The notes under the pieces were generated by a model, which saw only the letters and a program-made list of their open reading frames with translations, did not search any database and was not told the origin of the DNA. The position numbers were made by a program, and so were the translations under genes. DNA of 45,610 bases from Bacteroidales bacterium (GTDB lineage Bacteria > Bacteroidota > Bacteroidia > Bacteroidales > F082), in assembly GCA_015488735.1 (NCBI GenBank), contig WFNG01000179.1, positions 1 through 45,610 on the forward strand, read 5' to 3'. The first letter of the stretch is position 1; each line of letters begins with the position of its first letter. This document shows positions 8,333 to 16,270 of this stretch, one piece after another.

Positions 8333-11034
8333 TCTGGTTGATTTTCCAACAAGGTGTCAGGCAGCTTCATGAGCTTTAAGTTGTTAATCCTCAGCCAGTT
8401 CCAGTAAGTATTTTCATAATTGTTATTCCCTGTGTTTACAGGCTTAAACTTATATTGTGTGCTTAACCCCGTGCTTTGGTGGTAAGGCAGGCATTGCATA
8501 AACCGGTTTCCGTATTGAAATATTGATTGTAGAAAATAATAAGTAATATCAAATCCTAAAATACCATATCTTCCGGGAGAGGTCTCGTAGCGGTTATAAA
8601 ACGCTTTATTGTACGCTTTGAATCCGGGAGAAGCATAATTAACATAATAGCTCGCCGGGTAAGTGGCTTCCATGTTGTTCATTTGATGTAGTTCCAGATT
8701 TTTCATTGTTTCCCAGACAGGTAATCCGATAATTTTAATGTTAAATGTATCCCGTAAAACGTTAAGCCGGTTCATGGCATCCATGATAAAGGATTTGTTG
8801 GTACCGTAAAGCACTACCAGGTTATTTCTTAGAACAGAGGCATTTGCATCAAACGGGTGTAAGCTGTCGCGGATATAATTTATGGAGACCAACGGATTGG
8901 CAAAAGCCGTTGTGTCATATTGAAAATCTTTCAATATTTCCGGATTAACCGGAAAATTTTCCAGATAATAATTATTGAGTGTATCGTTATAAGTAATTTC
9001 TGAAACGGGGATCGTGTCTGTTATTCCGGGATTTTGCTTCTCTTTTTCTAATCGTGCCTGGTTTTTGTTGCGCTGGGTGACCGCAATACCAATATTGATA
9101 AGATCGAAATTGGGATAATATACTGAGTCGGGCAATACACTTTGAATACTGTCGCGTAAGGCAGAAATTTCATCTTTATCTTTATATGACGCTTGCGATA
9201 TTAGGAAAACTTTGTCGTGGGCATAATCATTTTTTATCAGATGCGAAACTTGTGATATTTCAACATGCTCGTCAGGGATGACCTTTGCCACATTGTTGAA
9301 TTGACTGAGGATTTCATTTCTGAAAGTGAGTGGGTTGACGATGGGAATATCGAAATGGCTGGCGAAAAGTGCCACCTGGTTAAAACTTCGGCTGTAAAAC
9401 GGGCCAATAATCAGATTCATTCCCTTGAGTTCTGGCCGGGTGAGGACTTTGGCTGTTTTGGTCAATGTCTGATCCACATCGTAAACATAGAATTTGAGAT
9501 TCATACCTTGTTTTTTCAGCGAATCTGATGCCATGAGTGCGCCTTCCAGAAACTTAATAAAACGGAAAGGGGCAAAGTCTTTCTGTTGCCGGATCATAAA
9601 TTCAGCCATATCGATACTGTCTGTCTCTTCCAGATAAAGAGGTACCATAAGGGCTACTTTAAAAGTACGGTTACGCGGACGGGGCTGGCATCGGCCAAAA
9701 GCTGCCGGAAAGGCATATTTTCCAGCGGCATTTACTTTTTTTCCGGTAGTTGTTTCTGCCGTTAATTTTGGTTTTTTTGTAAGTTCCAGTGCTTTAGAAC
9801 CCACCGGAACGCGAATTACCTGCCCCGGAATCACCCTTTTCCCAACAGAGGGATTGTTGTTGAGGAGCAGATTTACATCCACACGATAAAGTCTGGCTAC
9901 TTTTTTCAGCGAAATTTTTTTCCTTGCCTGATAATATACAAAATCAGTACTTATTTTTTTTTTTGGAATCCTGATGGATTGTCCGATCCGAATACTTGTT
10001 GTAAGCCCGGGGTTTGCCTTGTACAGGTCCTCGGGTTTAAGTCCGTAAAGCCTGGAAATACTATACAAAGTCTCTTTCTTTTTAACAATATGTATAACAA
10101 ACCCTTGTTTTACAGGATGTTGTTGTAGCGTGTGGGATTTGTTGCTATTGTGTATATTTCCTGTTGCCGCCGGTGCATGTTCATATTTTCTTGCTTTTTG
10201 CAATTCTTTGGCTGTAGGATGAAAACCAGGTACTTTAGCTGTTACCGGCAAACGGAGCCGTTCTCCCTGAAAAGTACTGACAAGGCCCGGGTTTACAGCT
10301 TTTAACTGGGCTAACGTAATGCCATATTGTTTGGCAATACTTTTTAACGTTTGTCCGGGAATTACCACGTGTCTGAAATCCGGTATTATCGGAATGTTGG
10401 GATTAAAACTGCCCGAAGGAATTGCCTGAGAAGTATATTGTGACTTGCCACCGGTTGTTACAGCGTTTGTGGGTGGAGGCGTGGTTGTTGTCGGTTCAAC
10501 AATAGGCTTTTGAGGCTGGATACCACCGGTGTATGTTTTGTCGGCTGAAGCTCCTTTTACTTTACCATCCAGAATGGGAAAGGCACTTTCTACAGGAATT
10601 TTGACATATTCCCCTTCTTGTAACGGACTTTTAATTCCCGGATTGGCCAGTAGAATATAACGCTTTGGAATAAGGTAAATGGAAGCAATATGGTCCAGTG
10701 TTTCTCCTGCCGATGCCACATGATAAAAAAAGTCGAAATTGGTCGTCTTTATTTCATTTTTAATCTCTGTTTCTTTGTTTACGGTAGGAATCCAAATTTT
10801 TTGTCCGATAAGAATCCCCTGCTTAGTCCCGGGATTGGCATAATAAATTTCATCCAGTCCCACATTGTAGGCCTTGGCAATAGAATACAAAGTTTGCCCC
10901 TTTTGAACTGTGTGTACATAATATTGCTTCCCGTTACGCATCTGAATATCAGTGCTGATAGGAATTTTTACGGTTTGTCCGAAAACCACGCCGGCAAGTA
11001 ATAAGAAATATAGTAAAAGACTTTTTTTAATCAT
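8329..11034 (-). CDS. Five-LysM protein fused to a periplasmic-binding-protein-like domain
   Basis: About 901 residues from the ATG at 11034; the longer track start at 11079 is upstream of a good -7 box. A signal peptide (MIKKSLLLYFLLLAGVVFGQ) is followed by five LysM repeats near residues 38-84, 102-148, 220-264, 312-358 and 365-411 (for example YYVHTVQKGQTLYSIAKAY). These are peptidoglycan-binding modules. A Pro/Thr linker separates repeats 2 and 3. From about residue 456 to the end there is a type I periplasmic binding-protein-like fold (FKVALMVPLYLEETDS, NLIIGPFYSRSFNQVALFA, IPIVNPLT). It probably sits on the cell wall. No transporter genes adjoin it, so the binding domain may be structural or a sensor. 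Ligand unknown. Confidence 0.85.
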   Translation of the reverse strand: MIKKSLLLYFLLLAGVVFGQTVKIPISTDIQMRNGKQYYVHTVQKGQTLYSIAKAYNVGLDEIYYANPGTKQGILIGQKIWIPTVNKETEIKNEIKTTNFDFFYHVASAGETLDHIASIYLIPKRYILLANPGIKSPLQEGEYVKIPVESAFPILDGKVKGASADKTYTGGIQPQKPIVEPTTTTPPPTNAVTTGGKSQYTSQAIPSGSFNPNIPIIPDFRHVVIPGQTLKSIAKQYGITLAQLKAVNPGLVSTFQGERLRLPVTAKVPGFHPTAKELQKARKYEHAPAATGNIHNSNKSHTLQQHPVKQGFVIHIVKKKETLYSISRLYGLKPEDLYKANPGLTTSIRIGQSIRIPKKKISTDFVYYQARKKISLKKVARLYRVDVNLLLNNNPSVGKRVIPGQVIRVPVGSKALELTKKPKLTAETTTGKKVNAAGKYAFPAAFGRCQPRPRNRTFKVALMVPLYLEETDSIDMAEFMIRQQKDFAPFRFIKFLEGALMASDSLKKQGMNLKFYVYDVDQTLTKTAKVLTRPELKGMNLIIGPFYSRSFNQVALFASHFDIPIVNPLTFRNEILSQFNNVAKVIPDEHVEISQVSHLIKNDYAHDKVFLISQASYKDKDEISALRDSIQSVLPDSVYYPNFDLINIGIAVTQRNKNQARLEKEKQNPGITDTIPVSEITYNDTLNNYYLENFPVNPEILKDFQYDTTAFANPLVSINYIRDSLHPFDANASVLRNNLVVLYGTNKSFIMDAMNRLNVLRDTFNIKIIGLPVWETMKNLELHQMNNMEATYPASYYVNYASPGFKAYNKAFYNRYETSPGRYGILGFDITYYFLQSIFQYGNRFMQCLPYHQSTGLSTQYKFKPVNTGNNNYENTYWNWLRINNLKLMKLPDTLLENQPD

Positions 11035-11057
11035 GGTAACCTTCTCTTCTGCAGTTT

Positions 11058-11065
11058 CAAAATTA
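11058..11065 (-). promoter_or_regulatory. Candidate -7 box for the LysM/PBP gene
   Basis: On the minus strand the sequence is TAATTTTG (TAnnTTTG), about 24 bases upstream of the ATG at 11034. No clear -33 TTG is present. The position supports the shorter start. Confidence 0.4.
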
Positions 11066-11155
11066 CAAAGATTTTTCAAAGAAAGAACAGGCTGAAAAAT
11101 TTTCTTTTATTTGCCAACTTTCAATTTCTGCTTTCTGGTTTCTGTGTGTTATGGT

Positions 11156-11680
11156 TTATTTCTCCCGTAGCATAGAGGCAATTTTTGACTTCATGGCGTT
11201 AAATTCTTTGGTGTTGTACAATCTGGTGAGAAACACAATTTTGCCTTCCGGATTAATGACCACATTGCGGGTTACGCCTGCTCCTTTATATGCAAAATGT
11301 TGAAATATTTTACCACCCGGGTCCAGAGCAAAAGGATAAGTTACTTTCATCTCTTTTTTGAATGCTTCCACTTTTGCCAGCGGTTCGTCATAATCCACGC
11401 CGATGAGTACAAAGTTTTTATTTCTGAACGGTTGCCATATTTCGCTTTGCAGATGGGGCATTTCTTTCCGGCATACCGAGCACCAGCTGGCCGTAAACTG
11501 TAGTACCACCACTTTTCCCCGAAGTTGTTCCAGGGAAGTTGTTGAGCCATCGATTAAATGTAAAACAATGTTCGGAGCAGGATCGCCCACTTTTACATGA
11601 TAGCCACGGTCGCCTTTGTTTTGCGCAAAAGCTGCCGAACTTAAAAACAGAAAGATAACGGCTAATATTCTAAATTTCAT
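11156..11680 (-). CDS. TlpA/ResA-like periplasmic thioredoxin
   Basis: A 174-aa thioredoxin-fold protein with a Sec signal peptide (MKFRILAVIFLFLSSAAFAQ). The active-site motif WCSVC (Cys67, Cys70) sits in VVVLQFTASWCSVCRKEMPHL, followed by the fold's cis-proline region (VTRNVVINPEGKIVFLTRLY). The peroxiredoxin-like opening KVGDPAPNIVLHLIDG is typical of TlpA/AhpC-TSA family members. It probably reduces disulfides in the periplasm, for instance in apocytochromes. It lies upstream of and co-directional with the LysM gene, 121 bp away with its own candidate promoter in between. The partner is unknown. Confidence 0.85.
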   Translation of the reverse strand: MKFRILAVIFLFLSSAAFAQNKGDRGYHVKVGDPAPNIVLHLIDGSTTSLEQLRGKVVVLQFTASWCSVCRKEMPHLQSEIWQPFRNKNFVLIGVDYDEPLAKVEAFKKEMKVTYPFALDPGGKIFQHFAYKGAGVTRNVVINPEGKIVFLTRLYNTKEFNAMKSKIASMLREK

Positions 11681-11777
11681 ACTCTTAGTGTGTTTTAAAC
11701 AGATACAAGGCGCTAATATACGGTTTATCTCCGGCTAAACTTTATTTTGTGTTGCCGCGATAATTATTTTTTTTATG

Positions 11778-12184
11778 CAAAATGTGGCTAATTCCTATTT
11801 TAATGCGCCAGAATTTCAGAAGCTGGTTATTATCCGGATGTCCCGTTAGGGACAAAATATTTCTAGTAAAAAGCAAAACAAACGCTAAGTCCCGTTAGGG
11901 ACGATATGTTATTGTATGTCCTTCGGTATGTAAAACCCATCGTAATCAATTTGTACCGCAAACACAAATTGAATATACAATTGGCAATTGGGTATAGGTA
12001 TTGGCCATTGATTAAATATCTCGTCCCTTACGGGACTGGTTAGACATAGGAAAATCCCGTCTATAAATATTTTGTCCCTACGGGATTTAATAGCAATTCA
12101 AAAGAACATTGTATAAAAGTAACAAAGTTTTTATTAGCCTGGTAAAACGTTTAGCGCATTAAAATAGGAATTAGCCCAAAATGT
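11778..12184 (+). mobile_element. 391-bp MITE-like element with TIRs and 8-bp target site duplication
   Basis: The element spans 11786-12176. It begins GGCTAATTCCTATTTTAATG and ends in the exact reverse complement over 23 bp (11786-11808 and 12154-12176). Both ends are flanked by the same 8-bp direct repeat CAAAATGT (11778-11785 and 12177-12184), as expected for a target site duplication. The inside has no ORF worth reporting but carries four copies of a GTCCC(n)GGGAC palindrome in mirrored order. The element can therefore fold on itself almost end to end. This fits a miniature inverted-repeat transposable element mobilised in trans; no transposase is encoded in the window. Confidence 0.85.
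11840..12086. repeat. Four mirrored copies of the GTCCC...GGGAC palindrome
   Basis: GTCCCGTTAGGGAC occurs at 11840-11853 and 11889-11902. The opposite-facing versions GTCCCTTACGGGAC and GTCCCTACGGGAT occur at 12023-12036 and 12074-12086. Flanking bases also mirror (ACAAAATATTT on the left, AAATATTTTGT on the right). They lie inside the MITE-like element. A related palindrome is found at 21071-21117. Confidence 0.8.
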
Positions 12185-12253
12185 AATTCTTATGGCCAAA
12201 GAGCAACATAGTATTTTTGACCTGTTTTCCACGTTTTTCTACTTTTGCCTGCT

Positions 12254-12283
12254 TTTGTGAATTGGAAATTTTTTCTAATTTTG
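12254..12283 (+). promoter_or_regulatory. Candidate promoter of guaD-sirtuin pair
   Basis: A TTTG (12254-12257) is separated by 18 bases from TAATTTTG (12276-12283), close to the Bacteroidota -33/-7 consensus TTG-N19-TAnnTTTG. The guaD ATG lies 28 bases downstream. The promoter is about 77 bp beyond the right end of the mobile element. Confidence 0.55.
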
Positions 12284-12311
12284 AAAAATATCGATTAAAG
12301 GAATAAACCAA

Positions 12312-12791
12312 ATGGAAAAAGAAGATAAAAAAGCCTTTATGGCTAGAGCCATCTCTCTGGCAGAGGAGAACGTACAGTCGGTGCATGGCGGCCCCTTTGG
12401 TGCCGTAATAGTGAAAGATGGCAAAATTGTGGGGATGGGCAGGAATAAAGTTACCGTGGACAACGATCCAACAGCACATGCCGAAATTGTGGCCATTCGT
12501 GATGCGGCTAAAAATCTCGGGACATTCGATTTGAGTGGCTGCCAGATCTATTCGAGTTGCGAACCCTGTCCTATGTGCCTGGGTGCTATTTACTGGGCCC
12601 GGTTTGATAAACTCTATTATGCTGCTACAAAAGATGATGCGGCAAAAGCTGATTTTGACGACTCGTTTATTTACAAGGAATTTTCACTTCCCAAAGAGGA
12701 GCGTTCCATACTTTCTGTTCAAATGATGCGCGAGAGTGCTGTGAAGGTCTTCGATGAGTGGATGAAAACTGAAAACAAAGTCCCTTATTAA
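12312..12791 (+). CDS. guaD: Guanine deaminase (CMP/dCMP deaminase fold)
   Basis: Deaminates guanine to xanthine. It has the zinc deaminase signature: TAHAEI (zinc His56, catalytic Glu58) and SSCEPCPMCLGAIYWAR (zinc Cys86 and Cys89). Length (159 aa) and stretches such as GGPFGAVIVKDG, NDPTAHAE and FDDSFIYKE match the Bacillus GuaD-type enzyme more closely than tRNA adenosine deaminase TadA. The C-terminal segment after FDDSFIYKE is also of GuaD type, which in that family is swapped between subunits. The sirtuin gene follows after 3 bp, so the two are co-transcribed; a link through purine or NAD turnover is only a guess. Confidence 0.9.
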   Translation: MEKEDKKAFMARAISLAEENVQSVHGGPFGAVIVKDGKIVGMGRNKVTVDNDPTAHAEIVAIRDAAKNLGTFDLSGCQIYSSCEPCPMCLGAIYWARFDKLYYAATKDDAAKADFDDSFIYKEFSLPKEERSILSVQMMRESAVKVFDEWMKTENKVPY

Positions 12792-12794
12792 TCC

Positions 12795-13535
12795 ATGAAA
12801 CGGCAGGCTTTTCAGGAAGCGGCATTATGGCTTGGCCAGGCGAACTATACGACAGCTTTTACCGGTGCGGGTATTTCGGTGGAGAGTGGAATCCCGCCTT
12901 TTCGCGGACCCGAAGGTTTGTGGAGCCGATATGATCCAACCGTATTGGATATTGGCTTTTTTCATCAACATCCGGAAAAATCCTGGGCAGTTATCAAAGA
13001 AATATTTTATGACTTTTTTGGTAAAGCAAAGCCCAACGAAGCGCATTATGCCCTGGCTAATCTTGAAAAATCGAATCTTTTAAAAAGTATCATTACACAA
13101 AATATTGATAACCTGCATCAGGAAGCAGGCAGTCGGGAAGTTATTGAGTTTCACGGTACTTCGCACAGTCTTGTATGTACGCAGTGCGAAAAGCAGTTTC
13201 GGGTAGAAGACATCTCTATGGACAGCCTTCCAGTAAAATGTGATGCGTGTGGCGGGTTGGTGAAACCCGATTTTATCTTTTTTGGGGAAGGTATTCCACA
13301 CCGGGCTTATGAAAAATCGCTGGAAGCTGCCCGCCGGGCGGATGTGTTTCTGGTGATAGGTACCACGGGCGAAATTATGCCGGCCAGCCAGATTCCAATT
13401 CTTGCCAAAGAGAATGGTGCCAAAATCATTGAAGTGAACACGGAACCTTCCAAATTTACCCATTCTATTACTGATATTTTCCTACAGGGAAAAGCCACCG
13501 AAGTGATGCAAAAGTTGCTAAATGCGCTTGGGTAG
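12795..13535 (+). CDS. NAD-dependent protein deacylase (sirtuin)
   Basis: A 246-aa Sir2 family enzyme that removes acyl groups from lysines using NAD. Visible motifs: the NAD-binding GAGIS (residues 24-28) with SGIPPFRGPEGLW, QNIDNLH (102-108), the catalytic His120 in EFHGT, and a four-cysteine zinc site (CTQC at 128-131 and CDAC at 149-152). The second NAD-binding region is VFLVIGTTGEIMPAS. The motif set is complete, so it should be active. It is cytoplasmic and is the second gene of the guaD run. Acyl specificity cannot be read; the Tyr/Arg pair of CobB-type desuccinylases is not evident. Confidence 0.92.
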   Translation: MKRQAFQEAALWLGQANYTTAFTGAGISVESGIPPFRGPEGLWSRYDPTVLDIGFFHQHPEKSWAVIKEIFYDFFGKAKPNEAHYALANLEKSNLLKSIITQNIDNLHQEAGSREVIEFHGTSHSLVCTQCEKQFRVEDISMDSLPVKCDACGGLVKPDFIFFGEGIPHRAYEKSLEAARRADVFLVIGTTGEIMPASQIPILAKENGAKIIEVNTEPSKFTHSITDIFLQGKATEVMQKLLNALG

Positions 13536-13569
13536 AAGCGAGAGAGACTAAAATTATACCGCAATGGGT

Positions 13570-16047
13570 TTAAGCATCGGTAAATGCACCTGTAAACCGT
13601 AAATGGTTTAGTACAAACCTTAAGTCGCTGTAACTAATTTCATCGCTGAGGGCAGCTTTGGCTTCGCTGAGCGATTGCGTTTTTTCACGGATGAAAAATT
13701 CGGAAATGGTTTTGACCTTTTCGGGACTGACCAACTTTTCGATGTCAATTTCACCGGCGCTGATATAATGTGCCAGATGGCCTTCGATGGTTGAAGTTGC
13801 AAAGCCCCGTTCTTTGGCGATTTCCGCTATGCTCTTCCCCGATTTCCAAAGTTCAAAACTGATGAGTTTAGAATTTATCTTCTGTTTTTTCTCTCCTGGT
13901 TCCGCCTCATCAAGCGCCAGTCCGGCAAATTCTTTTTCTTCACAAAAATCAATGATAACCTGCAGCAGTTCATCGCCAAAAAGCGACAGTTTTTTTTGCC
14001 CGATACCTTTTATTGACTTCAGTGCAGCAGGCGTTACCGGCAGCTTATCGCTTATTTCCCGCATGGTTCTCAATGCCAAAACCCTGTAAGTTGGCAAGCC
14101 TGTTTCGTCCACTTTGGCATCGCGCCAGGCTTTCAGTCGGCGGTATATTTCCGGATGATCCAGCTCTTTGGCCAGCGCTTCTGTTTTTTTTCGCCGGGCA
14201 GATTTGGCAGGGCTTCCCACCGATGCTTTTGCCTGTGCAACAAGAAAATCCTTTACTATAAAACCCGCTGTGCATGACTGAAGACACGCTGTTTTAAAAG
14301 CTGCTTCCCGGTTCAGGTTATCTAAAGCATTTTTGAATTTCTTGCCGACAGCTTTATTATCCGTTTCTATGGCGGCTTCCTGCAATCTGGTAAGGACGAT
14401 ATTTTTGGTTTTCCCGGCAAAATAAACACTTGCCTTTTTAATACGTTCCTGCAATGCGGTGTTTTGTTCTGTTTCTTCGTTTTCCGAAAGCAGGCGTAAA
14501 AGCTGGTTTCGAAATTTTATGGCTACTTCTGTGATTTCAGTTTTCGTCTGCCGGGTAATATCGTGAAACAACTCCACCGGATTCCCGTTGAGGCTGCTTT
14601 CGTGTTCGTGCGAAATTTTTACCACATAATAAAGCTGCCGTTGCAAAGAATCAAAATCAAAAAGGTTTGTAAGTAATTGTTGCTCAAAAGTTTTTCGTGA
14701 TGCTTCCAGTTCTTGCCGGTCGGGCTGATTTTCCTCAAAGCTTTTGGTAAACCGGTCTATGGTCTTGTCGTATTTGATACTTTTCGCCAGGACCGGCGTG
14801 CTCAGCACCAGTCCTTCCAGCGATTTGCACCGGCTTAGTGCCACATAAACCTGTCCGTGGGCAAAGGCTTCCTGCGCGTCAATTACAGCCTTTTCAAATG
14901 TCAAACCCTGGCTTTTGTGAATGGTGATGGCCCAGGCCAGTTTCAGCGGAAGCTGGGTGAAAGTGCCTTCCACGGTCTCTTTGATTTCTTTGGTTTCATC
15001 GTCCAGTGCGTATTTAGCTTTTTCCCATTCCAATGGTTTCACGGTGATGTTTTCCTCGTCGCCTTCGCAATGGACAATAACTGTATCATCGTCAATTTCG
15101 GTAACGATACCTATTTTCCCATTGTAGAAAAGTTTTTCCGGGTTCGGGTCGTTTTTCACAAACATAACCTGGGCGCCTTTTTTCAGTGTTAACCTGGCAT
15201 CGGTCGGGAAAGTGTATTCAGGGAAATTTCCCCTGATTTTTGCCTTATAAGTGTAGGATTTTGTTTTTATCCTGTCTAACCGCGATTCATTAATCTCACG
15301 GGCTTTGTAGTTGTGAGTGGTGAGGATAATATAGCCTGAGTTATCCGCGTTAAAATCCGGTTTGTACCTTGCCTTTAGCGCGGTAATGACTGTTTCATCC
15401 AGCTTGTTGTCGCGAATTTTATTCAGCAGGCCGATAAAGACTTTGTCCTTTTGCCGGAACACATGCTGTAGTTCAATACTAACGTAATCAGTCTTTTGCA
15501 GTGCCAGGCTGCTGAAAAAATAGGGCGTTTCATAATACTTTTGTAACAGCCGCCATTCGTTCTCTTTTACCACAGGTGAAAGTTGTTGCAGGTCGCCAAT
15601 CATCAACAGTTGTACGCCGCCAAAAGGCAGGTTTCTGTTACGAAAACGCCGTAAAGTAGTGTCAATGCCATCCAACAAATCGGCACGTACCATGCTTATT
15701 TCGTCAATTACTAACAAATCCATGCTGCGGATGATGTTTATCTTTTCTTTGCTGAAACGGTTGACTTTCGTTTGTCTGACACCGTCAATGGTTTCTGTGG
15801 GCTGATAATCGGGAACCAGCGGGCCGAAAGAGACCTGAAAAAAAGAATGGATGGTAACGCCACCCGCGTTGATGGCAGCTACACCGGTGGGAGCCGTTAC
15901 CACCAGACGTTTGGATGAATGTGTTTTAAGGTTGTGCAGAAAAGTGGTCTTCCCCGTTCCGGCTTTCCCGGTAAGGAATATATTCCTCCCGGTAAACTGT
16001 ACAAAGTCGTAAGCCAGCTGTAATTGTGTGTTGCTTTTGTATGTCAT
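13570..16047 (-). CDS. Pif1-like superfamily 1 helicase with HRDC and helix-turn-helix tail
   Basis: About 825 residues from MTYKSNTQLQ (16047); the 17 extra residues in the track are doubtful. The ATPase core has Walker A GKAGTGKTT (residues 27-35), Walker B LLVIDEISMV, motif III LMIGDLQQLSPV, and the C-terminal helicase motifs AWAITIHKSQGLTFEKAVID and VYVALSRCKSLEGL, matching the Pif1/RecD-like family. Around residues 640-715 is an HRDC-like domain (YRVLALRTMREISDKLP...IKGIGQKKL), followed by a helix-turn-helix of the RQC-associated kind (ISFELWKSGKSIAEIAKERG). It would unwind DNA, possibly G-quadruplex or replication intermediates. This architecture is common in Bacteroidota. It is convergent with the sirtuin and divergent from amrS. 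Confidence 0.88.
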   Translation of the reverse strand: MTYKSNTQLQLAYDFVQFTGRNIFLTGKAGTGKTTFLHNLKTHSSKRLVVTAPTGVAAINAGGVTIHSFFQVSFGPLVPDYQPTETIDGVRQTKVNRFSKEKINIIRSMDLLVIDEISMVRADLLDGIDTTLRRFRNRNLPFGGVQLLMIGDLQQLSPVVKENEWRLLQKYYETPYFFSSLALQKTDYVSIELQHVFRQKDKVFIGLLNKIRDNKLDETVITALKARYKPDFNADNSGYIILTTHNYKAREINESRLDRIKTKSYTYKAKIRGNFPEYTFPTDARLTLKKGAQVMFVKNDPNPEKLFYNGKIGIVTEIDDDTVIVHCEGDEENITVKPLEWEKAKYALDDETKEIKETVEGTFTQLPLKLAWAITIHKSQGLTFEKAVIDAQEAFAHGQVYVALSRCKSLEGLVLSTPVLAKSIKYDKTIDRFTKSFEENQPDRQELEASRKTFEQQLLTNLFDFDSLQRQLYYVVKISHEHESSLNGNPVELFHDITRQTKTEITEVAIKFRNQLLRLLSENEETEQNTALQERIKKASVYFAGKTKNIVLTRLQEAAIETDNKAVGKKFKNALDNLNREAAFKTACLQSCTAGFIVKDFLVAQAKASVGSPAKSARRKKTEALAKELDHPEIYRRLKAWRDAKVDETGLPTYRVLALRTMREISDKLPVTPAALKSIKGIGQKKLSLFGDELLQVIIDFCEEKEFAGLALDEAEPGEKKQKINSKLISFELWKSGKSIAEIAKERGFATSTIEGHLAHYISAGEIDIEKLVSPEKVKTISEFFIREKTQSLSEAKAALSDEISYSDLRFVLNHLRFTGAFTDA

Positions 16048-16218
16048 CGAACAAAGGTTTGTCAGGTCGGGTTTGATTCGCGGAATTTGCCGAAACAATC
16101 ATCAAAAGTAGTAAAAGAAACCCATATTGCGAAAACGATGGGCTGATTTGTGTGCCGGAGCGAAGCAATCCTTGTCGAAAAGGTCTCCACCTGTACCAGC
16201 GGTATATTCAAAAAAAGC

Positions 16219-16249
16219 TTGTTTTATGTTTCAAATTCCTGTATTTTTA
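16219..16249 (+). promoter_or_regulatory. Candidate promoter of amrS
   Basis: TTG (16219-16221), then 20 bases, then TATTTTTA (16242-16249), seven of eight matches to the -7 consensus. The ATG at 16271 lies about 20 bases downstream. The box falls inside the N-terminal extension of the track ORF and so supports the shorter start. Confidence 0.45.
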
Positions 16250-16270
16250 TCCAGACAGAAAACGGAAGTC

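Noticed and set aside
11840-12086. CRISPR array suggested by repeated GTCCCGTTAGGGAC units
   Set aside because: Only four copies, in mirrored orientation, with unequal spacing, lying inside a TIR-bounded element with a target duplication; no cas genes nearby.
12312-12791. tRNA-specific adenosine deaminase TadA
   Set aside because: The C-terminal FDDSFIYKE segment and overall sequence fit guanine deaminase GuaD better.
13570-16047. RecQ helicase, because of the HRDC and HTH tail
   Set aside because: The motor motifs (GKAGTGKTT, IDEISMV, IHKSQG) are of the Pif1/RecD superfamily 1 type, not the RecQ DEAH type.
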